Shown: one piece after another, positions 29,253-40,891 of the stretch
Numbering within the stretch: the first letter of the stretch is position 1
How the letters are laid out: each line of letters opens with the position of its first letter
From: Pantoea eucrina
Lineage (GTDB): Bacteria > Pseudomonadota > Gammaproteobacteria > Enterobacterales > Enterobacteriaceae
Length of the DNA: 64,000 nt
Direction: 5' to 3'
Assembly (NCBI RefSeq): GCF_002095385.1
Contig: NZ_MIPP01000007.1
Span: 26,406 to 90,405, forward strand
The notes under the pieces: generated by a model
The model's input: only the letters and a program-made list of their open reading frames with translations
Told to the model about the DNA's origin: nothing
The model's database searches: none
Position numbers and translations under genes: made by a program

Positions 29253-30111
29253 GTAAAATATCCAGCAGATACTGGCCGTAGCCGGTTTTGGTTAACGCCT
29301 CGCCTGCCGCCTGTAGCTGAGCATCGCTCAGCCAGCCGTTGCGCCAGGCAATCTCTTCCAGGCAGGCTATCTTGAATCCCTGCCGCTTTTCTACCGTCTG
29401 CACAAAGACGCTGGCTTCAACCAGGCTGTCATGCGTACCGGTATCCAGCCAGGCGAACCCGCGACCCAGCAGCTCAACAGAGAGTGAGCCAGCCTCCAGG
29501 TACATCTGGTTAATCGCCGTAATCTCCAGCTCACCGCGCGCCGAGAGCTGGACGCGCTTTGCAAACTCCACCACGCGGCGATCGTAAAAATAGAGTCCGG
29601 TCACCGCCCAGCGCGATTTTGGCTGCGCCGGCTTCTCTTCGATTGAAAGCGCATTAAACGCCTCATCAAATTCCACCACGCCGAACCGCTCGGGATCCAT
29701 CACCTGGTAAGCGAAGAGCGTCGCGCCTTCCGTTCGGGCAGCCACTTTTTTCAGCTTCGGACTAAAACCCTGACCAAAGTAGAGATTGTCGCCCAGCACC
29801 AGACAGCAGTGGTCGTCACCAATAAACGATTCACCAATAATAAACGCCTGCGCCAGTCCATCGGGGCTTGGCTGTTCAGCATAGGAGAGCCGGACACCAA
29901 ACTCACTGCCATCCCCCAGCAGACGCTCAAAGTGCGCCCGGTCTTCAGGCGTGGTAATGATCAACACATCGCGGATGCCTGCCAGCATCAGGACAGAAAG
30001 GGGATAATAGATCATCGGCTTGTCATACACCGGCAGCAGCTGCTTGGAAATTGCGCGGGTAATCGGATGCAGGCGCGTTCCTGAACCACCCGCCAGAATA
30101 ATACCTTTCAT
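29230..30111 (-). CDS. rffH: Glucose-1-phosphate thymidylyltransferase RffH (RmlA2)
   Basis: Makes dTDP-glucose, the first step towards TDP-Fuc4NAc. The 293 residues carry the nucleotide-binding signature [13 protein letters not shown] near 6-18, [17 protein letters not shown] near 23-39, and LGDNLYFG. Same length as E. coli RffH. ATG 30111 was preferred over ATG 30114 by family alignment. Cytosolic, acts just before RffG. Confidence 0.96.
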   Translation of the reverse strand: MKGIILAGGSGTRLHPITRAISKQLLPVYDKPMIYYPLSVLMLAGIRDVLIITTPEDRAHFERLLGDGSEFGVRLSYAEQPSPDGLAQAFIIGESFIGDDHCCLVLGDNLYFGQGFSPKLKKVAARTEGATLFAYQVMDPERFGVVEFDEAFNALSIEEKPAQPKSRWAVTGLYFYDRRVVEFAKRVQLSARGELEITAINQMYLEAGSLSVELLGRGFAWLDTGTHDSLVEASVFVQTVEKRQGFKIACLEEIAWRNGWLSDAQLQAAGEALTKTGYGQYLLDILHARPRQY

Positions 30112-30133
30112 CATTGCTCCTTCTGGCTCTGCT

Positions 30134-31210
30134 TCAGCGCGAAGCGGTTAAGCCGAGGCGTTCAGCGCGATAGCTGCAGTTGAGAATAGCCTGCCACCAC
30201 TGCGGGTTGGCCAGATACCACTCTACCGTTTTACGTATGCCGCTCTCGAAGGTTTCCTGTGGCGTCCAGCCCAGCTCGCGGGCAATTTTGCTGGCATCGA
30301 TGGCGTAACGCAGATCGTGTCCGGGACGGTCGCTAACAAAGGCGATCAGCTCACGGTAGCTGTTAATCGCCGCAGGACGCTGCCCGGCGGCAAGCTCATC
30401 CAGCAGATCGCACAGGGCGTGCACTACCTCAAGATTACGTCGCTCATTATGCCCGCCAATATTGTAGGTCTCTCCTGCTTTGCCGTGACTGACAACGGTA
30501 TAGAGCGCGCGCGCATGATCTTCCACATAGAGCCAGTCGCGGATCTGGCTGCCGTTGCCGTAGACCGGCAGCGCCTTGCCCGCCAGCGCATTGATGATAG
30601 TCAGCGGGATCAGCTTCTCCGGAAAATGGCACGGGCCATAATTATTGGAGCAGTTGGTGACGATCACCGGCAGTCCATACGTTCGCATCCAGGCACGCAT
30701 CAGATGATCGCTGCTGGCTTTTGATGCGGAGTAGGGGCTGCTCGGCGCATACGGCGTGGTTTCGGTGAAAAAATCATCCGTACCGTGCAGATCGCCAAAG
30801 ACTTCGTCTGTGGAAATATGGTGCAGCAGGAAGCCAGCTTTGCGCGTGCTCTCCATCGCCTGCCAGTAGTGGCGTACCGCTTCCAGCAGATGATAAGTGC
30901 CGACAATATTAGTTTCGATAAAGGCAAATGGCCCATCAATCGAGCGGTCGACGTGGCTTTCTGCTGCCAGATGCATTACGCAGTCGGGCTGATACTGCGC
31001 CAGCACCCGATCAAGCTCCGGCCGGTTACAGATATCAACCTGTTCAAAGGCAAAACGCGGATGCTGCTGCACGCCCGCCAGCGACGCCAGATTGCCGGCG
31101 TAGCTTAGCTTATCCACCACCACGACCTGATGCTCCGTGCTTTCAATCAGAAAGCGCACCAGCGCTGAGCCTATAAATCCCGCGCCGCCGGTGATCAGAA
31201 AGCGTTTCAT
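30134..31210 (-). CDS. rffG: dTDP-glucose 4,6-dehydratase RffG (RmlB2)
   Basis: SDR-family enzyme producing dTDP-4-keto-6-deoxyglucose. The 358 residues have the NAD-binding [11 protein letters not shown] near 7-17, [12 protein letters not shown] near 81-92, and the catalytic [10 protein letters not shown] with Tyr and Lys near 163-172. ATG 31210 overlaps the wecC stop by four bases, which decides the start against the upstream ATGs. Second enzyme of the TDP-Fuc4NAc branch. Confidence 0.96.
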   Translation of the reverse strand: MKRFLITGGAGFIGSALVRFLIESTEHQVVVVDKLSYAGNLASLAGVQQHPRFAFEQVDICNRPELDRVLAQYQPDCVMHLAAESHVDRSIDGPFAFIETNIVGTYHLLEAVRHYWQAMESTRKAGFLLHHISTDEVFGDLHGTDDFFTETTPYAPSSPYSASKASSDHLMRAWMRTYGLPVIVTNCSNNYGPCHFPEKLIPLTIINALAGKALPVYGNGSQIRDWLYVEDHARALYTVVSHGKAGETYNIGGHNERRNLEVVHALCDLLDELAAGQRPAAINSYRELIAFVSDRPGHDLRYAIDASKIARELGWTPQETFESGIRKTVEWYLANPQWWQAILNCSYRAERLGLTASR

Positions 31211-32466
31211 CGCCATACCCCTTTGGTATCGACAATCCACGGCTGGGCAATCTGCGCAGCGTCAATGGCCCGGAACTGTGCATGATCAACCAGCATCACC
31301 AGAATGTCAGCCTGCTGTAGCGCCTGCTCCACGGATACCAGCGAGGCGTCCTGCCCCAGCCGGTCAGGAATCGACGTAACGTGCGGCTCGACAACCCAGG
31401 TCTCTCCGCTGTGCCACGCCGCAATGCGCTGCGCGACCGCCATCGCCGGGCTCTCACGCAGATCGTCGATATCGGGCTTAAACGCCAGCCCGAAACAGGC
31501 AATAGCGATCTCGCTGGCGCGCTTATCGCTCTGCGTCGCGCACTCCGCCAGCGCCTGTTTTACCTGCTCCAGTACCCAGCCAGGTTTGGCATCATTCACT
31601 TCACGCGCGGTGCGAATCAGCCGCGCCTGCTGCGGGTTCTGCGCCACAATAAACCACGGGTCGACGGCAATACAGTGTCCGCCCACGCCCGGTCCGGGCT
31701 GCAGAATATTGACGCGCGGATGCCGGTTCGCCAGCGCAATCAGCTCCCAGACGTTGATCTTCTGATCGGCGCAGATCAGCGACAGCTCATTAGCAAAAGC
31801 GATATTGACATCGCGGAAGCTGTTTTCCGTCAGCTTGCACATCTCCGCCGTACGCGCGTTGGTTTCAACGCAGGCTCCGCGCAGGAAAATACGGTACAGC
31901 TCGCTGGCACGCGCCGAACAGGCGGGCGTCATGCCGCCAATCACGCGATCGTTCTCCAGCAGTTCGGTCATCACCTTGCCGGGCAGCACCCGCTCCGGAC
32001 AGTAGGCGATAAAGATATCGCTCTCGCCCTCATGCTGAGGAAAACGCAGATCGGGACGCGCCTCGGCCAGCCATTCCGCCATCTGCTCTGTGGCGCCGAC
32101 CGGCGAAGTCGACTCCAGAATCACCAGATCGCCTGTTTTCAGTACCGGTGCCAGCGACAGCGCGGCCGCGCGGACAAAGCTCAGGTCTGGCTGATGATCG
32201 TTCATAAAGGGCGTGGGGACAGCGATCAGAAACGCATCTGCCGGTTCTGCCGTCGTGGTGGCGCGCAGCAGCCCCTGCTGCACCGCCTGCCGGACCACCT
32301 CGCCGAGATCGGGCTCCACGATGTGGATTTCCCCCCGGTTAATGGTTTCAACGGCGCGCAGATTGACATCCACGCCCACGACCTGCTTTCCCCTTGAAGC
32401 GAAAACGGCTGCCGTTGGCAGCCCGATGTAACCCAGTCCGATCACGGAAATGGTATTAAAAGACAT
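31207..32466 (-). CDS. wecC: UDP-N-acetyl-D-mannosamine dehydrogenase WecC
   Basis: NAD-dependent oxidation of UDP-ManNAc to UDP-ManNAcA, the second sugar donor of ECA. The 419 residues begin [15 protein letters not shown] (Rossmann). The nucleophilic Cys lies in [15 protein letters not shown] near 252-266, and the C-terminal UDP-binding domain contains [20 protein letters not shown] 32466 is the family start; the frame remains open upstream into wecB. Two bases separate it from wecB. Confidence 0.96.
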   Translation of the reverse strand: MSFNTISVIGLGYIGLPTAAVFASRGKQVVGVDVNLRAVETINRGEIHIVEPDLGEVVRQAVQQGLLRATTTAEPADAFLIAVPTPFMNDHQPDLSFVRAAALSLAPVLKTGDLVILESTSPVGATEQMAEWLAEARPDLRFPQHEGESDIFIAYCPERVLPGKVMTELLENDRVIGGMTPACSARASELYRIFLRGACVETNARTAEMCKLTENSFRDVNIAFANELSLICADQKINVWELIALANRHPRVNILQPGPGVGGHCIAVDPWFIVAQNPQQARLIRTAREVNDAKPGWVLEQVKQALAECATQSDKRASEIAIACFGLAFKPDIDDLRESPAMAVAQRIAAWHSGETWVVEPHVTSIPDRLGQDASLVSVEQALQQADILVMLVDHAQFRAIDAAQIAQPWIVDTKGVWR

Positions 32467-32468
32467 AA

Positions 32469-33593
32469 TTAAACTCTGTTGTTGTTCAGCGCCTGCAGAA
32501 TGCGTGCGCAGGCGTGGCCGTCGCCATAAGGGTTGTGTGCCCGGCTCATACTCTGCCACGCCTCTTCGTCCTGCAGCAGCAGGGTGACTTCAGCGACAAT
32601 GGTATCGACATCGGTGCCAACCAGTTTTACCGTCCCTGCCGCGACCGCTTCCGGCCGCTCCGTGGTATCGCGCATCACCAGCACCGGTTTCCCCAGCGAC
32701 GGCGCCTCTTCCTGAATTCCGCCGGAATCGGTGAGGATCAGCCAGGCACGGTTCATCAACCAGACAAACGGCAGATACTCCTGCGGTTCGATCAGAATAA
32801 TATTGTCGATACCGCTAAGTATCCGGTTAACCGGCTCGCTGACGTTGGGATTGAGATGCACCGGATAGACGATCTGCGCCTGCGGATGAAGGCGCGCAAT
32901 CTGCGCCAGCGCACTGCAGATACGCTCAAAGCCCTTACCAAAACTTTCGCGCCGGTGACCGGTAACCAGGATCAGCTTTTTGTCCGATTCCAGAAACGGA
33001 TAGTGCGCCGCCAGGCGGGCATTGAGATCGGCGTTGGTCAGCACGCGATCGCGCACCCACAGCAGCGCGTCGATTACCGTATTGCCGGTGACAAAGATAC
33101 GCGCATCAGGCAGGTTTTCCCGCAGCAGGTTCTGCCGTGATGTGGTGGTCGGCGTGAAGTGATAGCTTGCCAGATGGCCTGTGAGCGTGCGGTTAGCCTC
33201 CTCCGGCCAGGGCGACATCAGATTACCGGTGCGTAAACCAGCCTCGACGTGCCCCACCGGGATCTGCTGATAAAAGGCCGCCAGGCTGGCCGCCAGCGTG
33301 GTGGTGGTATCACCGTGCACCAGCACCACATCAGGTTTAAAATCGGCTAAAACGGTTTTCATGCCCTGCAGAATACGGCAGGTAATCTCGGTCAGCCCCT
33401 GCTCCGGGCGCATGATATTTAAATCGTAATCGGGCTGCAGCTGAAACAGATGCAGCACCTGATCGAGCATTTCACGGTGCTGTGCGGTGACGCACAGGCG
33501 GGATTCAAACGCAGCATCCTGCGCCAGTGCCTGCACCAGCGGCGCCATTTTGATGGCTTCAGGACGGGTGCCAAATACAGTCAGTACTTTCAC
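32469..33593 (-). CDS. wecB: UDP-N-acetylglucosamine 2-epimerase WecB
   Basis: Converts UDP-GlcNAc to UDP-ManNAc for ECA. I chose the GTG at 33593: the protein from there ([17 protein letters not shown]) matches the family start, while the ATG at 33653 lies inside wzzE. It has 374 residues (E. coli 376). GT-B fold features are [28 protein letters not shown] and [18 protein letters not shown] lies nearby upstream. Cytosolic. Confidence 0.95.
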   Translation of the reverse strand: MKVLTVFGTRPEAIKMAPLVQALAQDAAFESRLCVTAQHREMLDQVLHLFQLQPDYDLNIMRPEQGLTEITCRILQGMKTVLADFKPDVVLVHGDTTTTLAASLAAFYQQIPVGHVEAGLRTGNLMSPWPEEANRTLTGHLASYHFTPTTTSRQNLLRENLPDARIFVTGNTVIDALLWVRDRVLTNADLNARLAAHYPFLESDKKLILVTGHRRESFGKGFERICSALAQIARLHPQAQIVYPVHLNPNVSEPVNRILSGIDNIILIEPQEYLPFVWLMNRAWLILTDSGGIQEEAPSLGKPVLVMRDTTERPEAVAAGTVKLVGTDVDTIVAEVTLLLQDEEAWQSMSRAHNPYGDGHACARILQALNNNRV

Positions 33594-33603
33594 GCTGATT
33601 CTC

Positions 33604-34650
33604 TTATTGGCGAATAGCTGATAACGCGCGCGGCCGGCGCACCAGCGCCACACCCGCTCCGACCAGCGCCCCGATCGCTCCCCACATCACCATCATAAAC
33701 AGACGGCGCGGGCTGTCGCGTGAAACGGGCTCTTCCGGCGTGCGCAGGTAGCGGTAAGTCTGGAACTGTTTATCAAGGCGTGGGCCAGCCTGTAACGTGC
33801 TCAGCATCGCCCTGTTTTGATCATAGCTCAAATCGTAGGCGGGGCCGCTGGCCTGCAGCATATCGAGCTGCGCCTGTAGCCGCTGCTGGCCCAGTAAAAA
33901 GCGATCGCTCTCTGGCAGGCTCTCACCTGCAGCAGGCGCACGGTTATCGGTAATACCCTGCTGACTGGCGAGCTTTAGCGCCTGTTCAATGCGCTGACGC
34001 TGGCGATCGTACACCGCCTGCGCTACCGCCTGCTGCCGGTCAACCTGCGACTGCAGCTGCACGTTACGCGCCTGCCATGCGCCTTTCAGCTCTTCATTCA
34101 GATGGCGTGCCGCACGCTCGCTGGCGTAAGCAATATACTGACGCAGAAGATTGTTAGCATCACCGGCGGTTTCTGCCACCAGCCGCACCGTATCAAGCGT
34201 GTTGTGCGCACTATCTGCCGGCATAAACTGGATGTTGGTGATCATATCGTCCAGCAAGGCCGCATCATTATGCGCATTACCACTTTTACGGCTTTTAAAA
34301 TAGTCGGTCTGCTGCCAGAAATCGCGCCGCGTATCCCATGAAGCGAGCTGCATGGTGAACTCCTGATAGACCTCATCCATTACGGTAGGGGCCGGATTAT
34401 TCAGGCTCAGCGTATTGCTGTGGATATCGAGGTTGTTCAGAAACTGCTGCTGTACATAGTAGTCGCCCAGCATGTTAACCGTAGGCCTGTCGGTGACTGC
34501 CGTGGTGCTCCACGCCTGCTTCATCAGCATTGAAGCGAGCCAGGCCAGCAGGGCAAACAGAACAGCGCAGCCCGCTATCCAGCGTTTACCGCGCCACAGC
34601 GTGCAGCCCAGGCCGCGAATATCCAGTTCGTTCTCCACAACAGAGTTCAT
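33604..34650 (-). CDS. wzzE: ECA chain-length regulator WzzE
   Basis: Polysaccharide co-polymerase that sets the number of ECA repeats, working with WzyE. It has 348 residues, the E. coli length. An N-terminal membrane helix (about 25-45), a long periplasmic coiled-coil domain rich in Gln and Leu, and a C-terminal helix (about 322-342) give the usual PCP1 topology. It lies 33 bases after wecA. Confidence 0.94.
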   Translation of the reverse strand: MNSVVENELDIRGLGCTLWRGKRWIAGCAVLFALLAWLASMLMKQAWSTTAVTDRPTVNMLGDYYVQQQFLNNLDIHSNTLSLNNPAPTVMDEVYQEFTMQLASWDTRRDFWQQTDYFKSRKSGNAHNDAALLDDMITNIQFMPADSAHNTLDTVRLVAETAGDANNLLRQYIAYASERAARHLNEELKGAWQARNVQLQSQVDRQQAVAQAVYDRQRQRIEQALKLASQQGITDNRAPAAGESLPESDRFLLGQQRLQAQLDMLQASGPAYDLSYDQNRAMLSTLQAGPRLDKQFQTYRYLRTPEEPVSRDSPRRLFMMVMWGAIGALVGAGVALVRRPRALSAIRQ

Positions 34651-34683
34651 AACAGCGGTGTCCTTATCTGATGCTTATCCAGG

Positions 34684-35775
34684 TCATGTTTTATTGATAT
34701 GCGCTTGATTCCATCTGCGCTTGAGACGGCGAATCATTCGTGCCATACGCCACGCGTGTTTAATGCAGTAGCCATAGAGCAGAAATGCTACCAGGAAGAG
34801 CACCAGCATGACCCACTCAGGTATGAACGCCAGATATTCGCCGAGCACGCCGATGCCTGCCAGCAGCGCCGCCGCCAGCGTGATCAGTAAAAAAGCCTGA
34901 CGTGACGAGAAACCGGCACGCATGATGAGGTGGTGAATATGTTGCCTGTCGGCTGAGAATGGACTCATGCCCTTGCGCAGCCGGCGATACATGATAGCCA
35001 CCATATCCATCAGCGGGATGGCGATCAGCCACAGCGCTGTTACCGGCGTAATAGGATGGCTCAGGCCCTGTGTCGTTTCCAGCAGGATCCAGATAATGGT
35101 GAAACCGATCATGGTGCTGCCGGCATCACCCATAAACACTTTATAGCGTTTGCCCAGAAAACCGAGGTTCAGCAAAATATAGGGAATAGTGGCGGCGATC
35201 ATGGCAAAACACCACATTGCCAGGCTGGTCATGCCGTCAAAATAGAGAATGATCCCCATTGCACCGAACGTTACGCAGGAGAGTCCGCCCAGCAGACCAT
35301 CGATACCGTCGACCATGTTAAACGCATTAATTGCCGCCCAGACGGCGAACAGCGTTAATACGTAGCCAAAGGGACCGACGACAATCTCCACCGGACCCAC
35401 AATAAAACCGAGACTCAGCAAATAGAGCTTGGCGCCATACATCATGACAACGGCGATAATCGCCTGCATACAGGCGCGAAACTTTACGCTGATATCAAAG
35501 CGATCGTCGAGTGCGCCGACCAGCACCAGCACGCCGGCACAGAAGAGATAGAGCAGGCCGTTCGGCATATAGGACTGCGTAATAAGGAAAGCGAAGCAAA
35601 CGCCAGCGTAAACGGAAATACCGCCAACGAGAGGGATAACGCCCTGATGCTTTTTCCTTGCATTAGGCTTATCAACTAATCCGATTTTTTTTGCGACCTT
35701 ACGGGCCATAAAAAGGAATGCCAGAGAGAAGAGAAAAGTTAAACCCAGCTCTGCACCCATAGTGAGTAAATTCAC
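34684..35775 (-). CDS. wecA: UDP-GlcNAc:undecaprenyl-phosphate GlcNAc-1-P transferase WecA
   Basis: Starts ECA (and O-antigen) synthesis by loading GlcNAc-1-P on undecaprenyl phosphate. I chose GTG 35775 because numbering from it puts the catalytic residues at Asp90, Asp91, Asp156 and Asp159, exactly as in E. coli; ATG 35808 would add 11 residues. The HIHHLIMR motif and about eleven membrane helices are present. GAGAG stands six bases before the GTG. First gene of the ECA operon, 259 bases after rho; that gap holds the rho terminator and presumably the wec promoter, which I could not place. Confidence 0.95.
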   Translation of the reverse strand: MNLLTMGAELGLTFLFSLAFLFMARKVAKKIGLVDKPNARKKHQGVIPLVGGISVYAGVCFAFLITQSYMPNGLLYLFCAGVLVLVGALDDRFDISVKFRACMQAIIAVVMMYGAKLYLLSLGFIVGPVEIVVGPFGYVLTLFAVWAAINAFNMVDGIDGLLGGLSCVTFGAMGIILYFDGMTSLAMWCFAMIAATIPYILLNLGFLGKRYKVFMGDAGSTMIGFTIIWILLETTQGLSHPITPVTALWLIAIPLMDMVAIMYRRLRKGMSPFSADRQHIHHLIMRAGFSSRQAFLLITLAAALLAGIGVLGEYLAFIPEWVMLVLFLVAFLLYGYCIKHAWRMARMIRRLKRRWNQAHINKT

Positions 35776-35942
35776 ATTAACGCTCTCAGCTAAAATCGTG
35801 GACAACAATAAGCAAAATCCCGGTTATTGCTGTATATCCCTGTCTGACCAGGCCGCAGCGCGCGCGGTTGCTGAAAAAATCGCCGCCTTTCTGCTTGCGT
35901 CATTCTAAAACTTTTCTGACTCGCCTAATCCTAATGCGCACA

Positions 35943-35974
35943 AATAAAAAACGCCACGATAAGCCGTGGCGTTT
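35943..35974 (-). terminator. Rho-independent terminator after rho
   Basis: Stem AAACGCCACG/CGTGGCGTTT (35949-35958 with 35965-35974, loop of six), with a T-run on the reverse strand, 60 bases after the rho stop. It separates rho from the ECA operon. Confidence 0.9.
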
Positions 35975-36034
35975 AACAGAAATAATGCCGATTTATTACC
36001 TGCGTAACAATATCATTGTTTCGCTTTTAACCGC

Positions 36035-37294
36035 TTATGAACGCTTCATCATGTCGAAGAATTCATCGTTGGTTTTGGTCATCGCCAGCTTGTTGATGAG
36101 GAACTCCATCGCGTCAATCTCGCCCATCGGGTGAATAATTTTGCGCAGGATCCACATCTTCTGCAGCTCTTCCTGAGAGGTGAGCAGCTCTTCTTTACGG
36201 GTACCTGAACGGTTGTAGTCAATTGCCGGGAAGACGCGTTTTTCCGCAATCTTACGCGACAGGTGCAGTTCCATGTTACCTGTACCTTTAAACTCTTCGT
36301 AAATGACTTCATCCATTTTCGAACCGGTATCAACCAGCGCTGTGGCGATGATAGTCAGGCTACCGCCCTCTTCCACGTTACGTGCTGCACCGAAGAAACG
36401 CTTCGGACGATGCAGGGCGTTGGCATCAACACCACCGGTCAGGACTTTACCTGAGGCAGGAACCACGGTGTTATACGCACGCGCCAGACGGGTGATTGAG
36501 TCGAGCAGGATGATGACATCTTTTTTATGCTCGACCAGGCGCTTGGCCTTTTCGATGACCATTTCAGCAACCTGCACGTGGCGGGATGCAGGCTCATCGA
36601 AGGTAGAGGCGATAACTTCACCTTTAACCAGACGCTGCATCTCGGTCACTTCTTCCGGGCGCTCGTCAATCAGCAGCACCATCAGGACGCAATCCGGATG
36701 ATTATACGCAATGCTCTGCGCAATGTTCTGCAGCAGCATGGTTTTACCCGCTTTTGGCGGTGCCACAATCAGGCCACGCTGGCCGCGGCCAATTGGCGAC
36801 GCCAGATCCAGCACGCGAGCGGTTAAGTCTTCAGTTGAGCCATTACCCCGCTCCATACGCAGACGACTGTTAGCGTGCAGCGGCGTGAGGTTTTCGAACA
36901 GAATCTTACTGCGGGCGTTTTCCGGCTTGTCGTAGTTAACTTCGTTAACTTTCAGCAGGGCAAAATAGCGCTCACCCTCTTTTGGCGGACGGATTTTACC
37001 GGAAATGGTGTCGCCGGTACGCAGATTAAAACGACGAATCTGGCTGGGGGAAACATAGATATCGTCAGGACCGGCGAGGTAGGAGCTGTCTCCGGAACGG
37101 AGGAATCCAAATCCGTCCTGCAATATCTCCAGCACGCCATCACCAAAGATGTCTTCGCCGCTCTTCGCATGTTGTTTGAGGATGGCGAAAATAATGTCCT
37201 GTTTGCGCATGCGCGCCAGGTTTTCCAGCCCCATATTTTCGCCGAGAGTAATCAGCTCAGAAACCGGCGTATTCTTTAATTCGGTAAGATTCAT
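36035..37294 (-). CDS. rho: Transcription termination factor Rho
   Basis: Hexameric RNA translocase that ends transcription. It has 419 residues, the E. coli length, nearly identical as recalled. An N-terminal RNA-binding OSB domain (about 50-120, with [13 protein letters not shown]) is followed by the ATPase domain with Walker A APPKAGKT near 177-184 and Walker [12 protein letters not shown]. The Q-loop/R-loop region with [26 protein letters not shown] is intact. Monocistronic between its leader and a terminator. Confidence 0.98.
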   Translation of the reverse strand: MNLTELKNTPVSELITLGENMGLENLARMRKQDIIFAILKQHAKSGEDIFGDGVLEILQDGFGFLRSGDSSYLAGPDDIYVSPSQIRRFNLRTGDTISGKIRPPKEGERYFALLKVNEVNYDKPENARSKILFENLTPLHANSRLRMERGNGSTEDLTARVLDLASPIGRGQRGLIVAPPKAGKTMLLQNIAQSIAYNHPDCVLMVLLIDERPEEVTEMQRLVKGEVIASTFDEPASRHVQVAEMVIEKAKRLVEHKKDVIILLDSITRLARAYNTVVPASGKVLTGGVDANALHRPKRFFGAARNVEEGGSLTIIATALVDTGSKMDEVIYEEFKGTGNMELHLSRKIAEKRVFPAIDYNRSGTRKEELLTSQEELQKMWILRKIIHPMGEIDAMEFLINKLAMTKTNDEFFDMMKRS

Positions 37295-37638
37295 AGTGAT
37301 GGGTTCTTAAACTCGGGGTAATTCTCGAAATGATTGTCGTGAATGGTATGGCAAAAATTCCATGCCTGTTAATGGCTCTTTTTCAACACTGCTCGGCGGG
37401 TATCGTCTGATAGAGCGATAGGAAGCGAGAGACGGTCGAAAGATGATGCCGGGTATGCTAGCCGTCAGATTGCCAAACCACAAAAACGTTCAACTCGAGC
37501 GGGGTCTGACAAGAGAAATCTTTAGATGCAAACTACAAAGGTAAGTGCGTAATGCAGTATCGTCAAATTAGCACGCCTGACCAGCGGCGTCCAGCAGTGG
37601 CGAAAAAATTCACCACTGCGGAACAGAGCGCGTTGCGC
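37295..37638 (-). promoter_or_regulatory. rho leader region between trxA and rho
   Basis: 344 bases without a recognised gene. Reverse strand TAGCAT near 37457 with TTGTGG 17 bases upstream is a weak promoter candidate. In E. coli this leader encodes the RhoL peptide and is attenuated by Rho itself. I looked for a RhoL-like ATG frame and found none; an open frame exists from about 37453 to 37312 but without a usual start. A long-loop stem GCAGTGG/CCACTGC (37598-37623) just after trxA may end its transcript. Confidence 0.35.
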
Positions 37639-37971
37639 TTACGCCAGATTGGCGTTCAGGAACTCTTTCAGCTGGCCTTTAGACAGCGCACCCACTTTAG
37701 TTGCCGCCACTTCGCCGTTTTTAAACAGCAGCAGGGTCGGAATACCACGGATGCCATATTTTGGCGCGGTACCTGGGTTCTCATCAATGTTCAGCTTGGC
37801 GATGGTAAGCTTACCGTCGTACTCTTCAGCAACTTCATCGAGGATCGGGGCGATCATTTTGCAAGGACCACACCATTCAGCCCAGAAGTCAACCAGGGTA
37901 ACACCCTCGGCTTTCAGCACGTCAGTATCGAAACTGTCATCGGTGAGGTGAACGATTTTATCGCTGCTCAT
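37639..37971 (-). CDS. trxA: Thioredoxin 1 TrxA
   Basis: Cytosolic disulphide reductant. The 110 residues hold the WCGPC active site (Cys34, Cys37) and the cis-proline loop [15 protein letters not shown] lies seven bases before ATG 37971, deciding it over ATG 37983. It is divergent from rhlB across 116 bases, as in E. coli. Confidence 0.98.
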   Translation of the reverse strand: MSSDKIVHLTDDSFDTDVLKAEGVTLVDFWAEWCGPCKMIAPILDEVAEEYDGKLTIAKLNIDENPGTAPKYGIRGIPTLLLFKNGEVAATKVGALSKGQLKEFLNANLA

Positions 37972-38087
37972 GTTTAACTCCAAAGATTATGCCTGGCGAA
38001 TTGGCGTAAAATATACCAACGTTGGTTAACTTTATTTCATCGGATACGCTTTCGTAAAGCGATAGTAAGCTGATATTCTACCACACT

Positions 38088-39383
38088 ATGAGCAAAACAC
38101 ACTTAACCGAACAGAAGTTTTCCGACTTCGCCCTGCACCCTCAGGTCGTGGAAGCCCTTGATACTAAAGGCTTTCAGCATTGCACGCCTATTCAGGCGCT
38201 CGCACTGCCTTTTGCGCTTTCAGGGCGTGATGTTGCGGGTCAGGCGCAAACCGGTACCGGCAAAACGATGGCGTTTCTGACGTCAACGTTTCATTATCTT
38301 CTTTCTCACCCTGCAGCTGAAGGGCGCCAGGTTAATCAGCCACGTGCGCTGATCATGGCCCCTACGCGCGAGCTGGCCGTACAGATTCACGCCGATGCGG
38401 AGCCGCTGGCTAAAGCAACCGGCCTGAAAATGGGTCTGGCTTACGGCGGCGACGGCTATGACAAGCAGCTTAAAGTGCTCGCTGACGGTGTCGACATCCT
38501 GGTGGGCACTACCGGACGTCTGATTGATTACGCAAAACAGAACCATGTGAATCTGGGCGCTATTCAGGTTGTGGTGCTGGACGAAGCCGATCGCATGTTC
38601 GATCTCGGCTTTATTAAAGATATTCGCTGGCTATTCCGCCGCATGCCGCCTGCCACGCAGCGTCTGAGCATGCTGTTTTCCGCAACGCTCTCTTACCGCG
38701 TCCGGGAACTGGCGTTTGAGCATATGAACAACGCGGAATATGTCGAAGTGGAACCGGAACAGAAAACCGGCCACCGCATCAAAGAAGAGCTCTTCTATCC
38801 ATCCAATGAAGAGAAGATGCGTCTGCTGCAGACGCTGATCGAAGAAGAGTGGCCCGATCGCGCCATCATCTTTGCTAACACCAAGTATCGCTGTGAAGAT
38901 ATCTGGGGCCATCTGGCCGCCGACGGTCATCGCGTCGGTCTGCTGACCGGTGATGTCCCGCAGAAAAAGCGCCTGCGCATTCTCGATGATTTCACCAAAG
39001 GCGACGTGGATATTCTGGTAGCAACGGATGTTGCGGCGCGCGGTCTGCATATTCCGGCCGTAACGCACGTCTTTAACTACGATCTGCCGGACGATCGCGA
39101 AGATTACGTTCACCGTATTGGTCGTACCGGCCGTGCCGGCGCCAGCGGACACTCTATCAGCCTCGCGTGTGAAGAGTATGCGCTGAATCTGCCCGCGATT
39201 GAGGAGTATATCGGTCACGGCATTCCGGTCAGCAAATACAACAGCGATGCGCTGCTCAGCGATCTGCCACCGGCAAAACGTCTGCAGCGCAACCGCACCG
39301 GCAACGGTCAGCGTCGCGGCGGCAATAACAGTAATCGCCGGAGCAGCGCGCCCCGTAACCATAACCGTAAACGCCCAGGTTAA
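38088..39383 (+). CDS. rhlB: DEAD-box RNA helicase RhlB
   Basis: RNA helicase of the RNase E degradosome. The 431 residues include the Q motif near the start ([14 protein letters not shown]...PIQ), Walker [13 protein letters not shown] ([10 protein letters not shown]), SAT and [11 protein letters not shown] basic Arg/Asn-rich tail of about 40 residues follows. E. coli RhlB has 421. No clear ribosome-binding site precedes ATG 38088, and a promoter candidate (TTCGTA-N17-TATTCT) would place the start only a few bases before the ATG. Six bases separate it from gppA. Confidence 0.97.
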   Translation: MSKTHLTEQKFSDFALHPQVVEALDTKGFQHCTPIQALALPFALSGRDVAGQAQTGTGKTMAFLTSTFHYLLSHPAAEGRQVNQPRALIMAPTRELAVQIHADAEPLAKATGLKMGLAYGGDGYDKQLKVLADGVDILVGTTGRLIDYAKQNHVNLGAIQVVVLDEADRMFDLGFIKDIRWLFRRMPPATQRLSMLFSATLSYRVRELAFEHMNNAEYVEVEPEQKTGHRIKEELFYPSNEEKMRLLQTLIEEEWPDRAIIFANTKYRCEDIWGHLAADGHRVGLLTGDVPQKKRLRILDDFTKGDVDILVATDVAARGLHIPAVTHVFNYDLPDDREDYVHRIGRTGRAGASGHSISLACEEYALNLPAIEEYIGHGIPVSKYNSDALLSDLPPAKRLQRNRTGNGQRRGGNNSNRRSSAPRNHNRKRPG

Positions 39384-39389
39384 TCCCAC

Positions 39390-40874
39390 ATGCTAAGCGC
39401 ATCATCACTCTATGCAGCGATCGACCTCGGGTCTAACAGCTTTCATATGCTGGTGGTGCGTGAAGTTTCCGGCACTATTCAGACCGTGGCGCGCATCAAG
39501 CGCAAAGTCCGGCTGGCAGCAGGACTTAATGCTGACAGCGAACTCTCTGCTGAGGCGATGCAGCGCGGCTGGCAGTGCCTGAAGCTGTTTTCGGAACAGC
39601 TGCAGGATATCCCGCCAGAGCAGATCCGCGTGGTGGCGACCGCCACGCTGCGCATCGCACGCAACGCGCCAGACTTTCTGACCACCGCTGAAGCGATTCT
39701 GGGCTGTCCGGTCAATGTTATCAGCGGTGAGGAAGAAGCGCGCCTGATCTATCAGGGCGTGGCCCATACGACCGGCGGCTCCGACCAGCGTCTGGTAGTC
39801 GATATTGGCGGCGGCAGCACCGAACTGGTTACCGGTGAAGGTTCGCACGCAACCACGCTGTTCAGCCTTTCAATGGGCTGCGTCACCTGGCTGGAGCGTT
39901 TTTTCAGCAATCGCCATCTGACGCAGGACAATTTTGACCGGGCAGAACAGGCGGCGCGCGACATGCTGCAACCCGTGGTAGCGGCGCTGCGTGAGAAAGG
40001 ATGGCAGGTCTGCGTCGGTGCATCCGGTACGGTTCAGGCTCTGCAGGAGATCATGGTGGCGCAGGGGATGGATGAGCGTATCACCCTGAGTAAACTGCAG
40101 CAGCTGAAGCAGCGCGCTATTCAGTGCGGCAAGCTGGAAGAGCTGGAAATTGAAGGGCTGACGCTGGAGCGTGCGCTGGTCTTTCCCAGCGGTTTGTCGA
40201 TTCTCATCGCCATTTTCAACGAACTGAATATTGATAGCATGACGCTGGCAGGCGGCGCGCTGCGTGAAGGTCTGGTGTATGGCATGCTCCATCTGCCGGT
40301 CAATCGCGATATCCGCAGCCGTACGCTGCATAATGTGCAGCGCCGTTTTTCTATCGATGTGGAACAGGCTGACCGGGTGCAGCAGCTGGCTGAACGTTTT
40401 TTTCGTCAGGTCAGCCAGAGCTGGAAGCTTGACCAGCGCTGTCGCGATCTGCTGTTAAGCGCCTGTGCCGTACATGAAATTGGCCTGAGCGTCGATTTTC
40501 GTCAGGCTCCCCGGCACGCCGCCTATCTGATCCGCCATCTCGACCTTCCTGGCTTTACGCCCGCGCAGAAAAAAGTGCTCGCCTGTTTGCTGCAGAACCA
40601 GAGCGGCAGTATCGATCTGGCTCTGCTGGCCCAGCAAAATGCCGTGCCGCCGCGTACGGCAGAACGCCTGAGCCGCCTGCTGCGCCTGGCGATTATCTTC
40701 TCCACGCGTCGCCGTGACGATACGCTCCCGGCGGTACGCTTACTGGCAGAAGAGGATGCGCTGCACCTTACGCTGCCGGCGGGCTGGCTGGAGGCGCATC
40801 CGCTGCGCGCCGAGCTGCTGGAGCAGGAGAGCCACTTTCAGTCCTACGTTCACTGGCTCCTGACCTTCTCCTGA
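39390..40874 (+). CDS. gppA: Guanosine-5'-triphosphate,3'-diphosphate pyrophosphatase GppA
   Basis: Converts pppGpp to ppGpp and also degrades polyphosphate. It has 494 residues, the E. coli length. The actin-like ATPase fold is marked by [14 protein letters not shown] near 9-22, [13 protein letters not shown], and [12 protein letters not shown] near 138-149. A C-terminal HD-like helical domain contains CAVHEIGLS. Probably co-transcribed with rhlB. Confidence 0.97.
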   Translation: MLSASSLYAAIDLGSNSFHMLVVREVSGTIQTVARIKRKVRLAAGLNADSELSAEAMQRGWQCLKLFSEQLQDIPPEQIRVVATATLRIARNAPDFLTTAEAILGCPVNVISGEEEARLIYQGVAHTTGGSDQRLVVDIGGGSTELVTGEGSHATTLFSLSMGCVTWLERFFSNRHLTQDNFDRAEQAARDMLQPVVAALREKGWQVCVGASGTVQALQEIMVAQGMDERITLSKLQQLKQRAIQCGKLEELEIEGLTLERALVFPSGLSILIAIFNELNIDSMTLAGGALREGLVYGMLHLPVNRDIRSRTLHNVQRRFSIDVEQADRVQQLAERFFRQVSQSWKLDQRCRDLLLSACAVHEIGLSVDFRQAPRHAAYLIRHLDLPGFTPAQKKVLACLLQNQSGSIDLALLAQQNAVPPRTAERLSRLLRLAIIFSTRRRDDTLPAVRLLAEEDALHLTLPAGWLEAHPLRAELLEQESHFQSYVHWLLTFS

Positions 40875-40891
40875 TGACGTGACGGCTGCCA

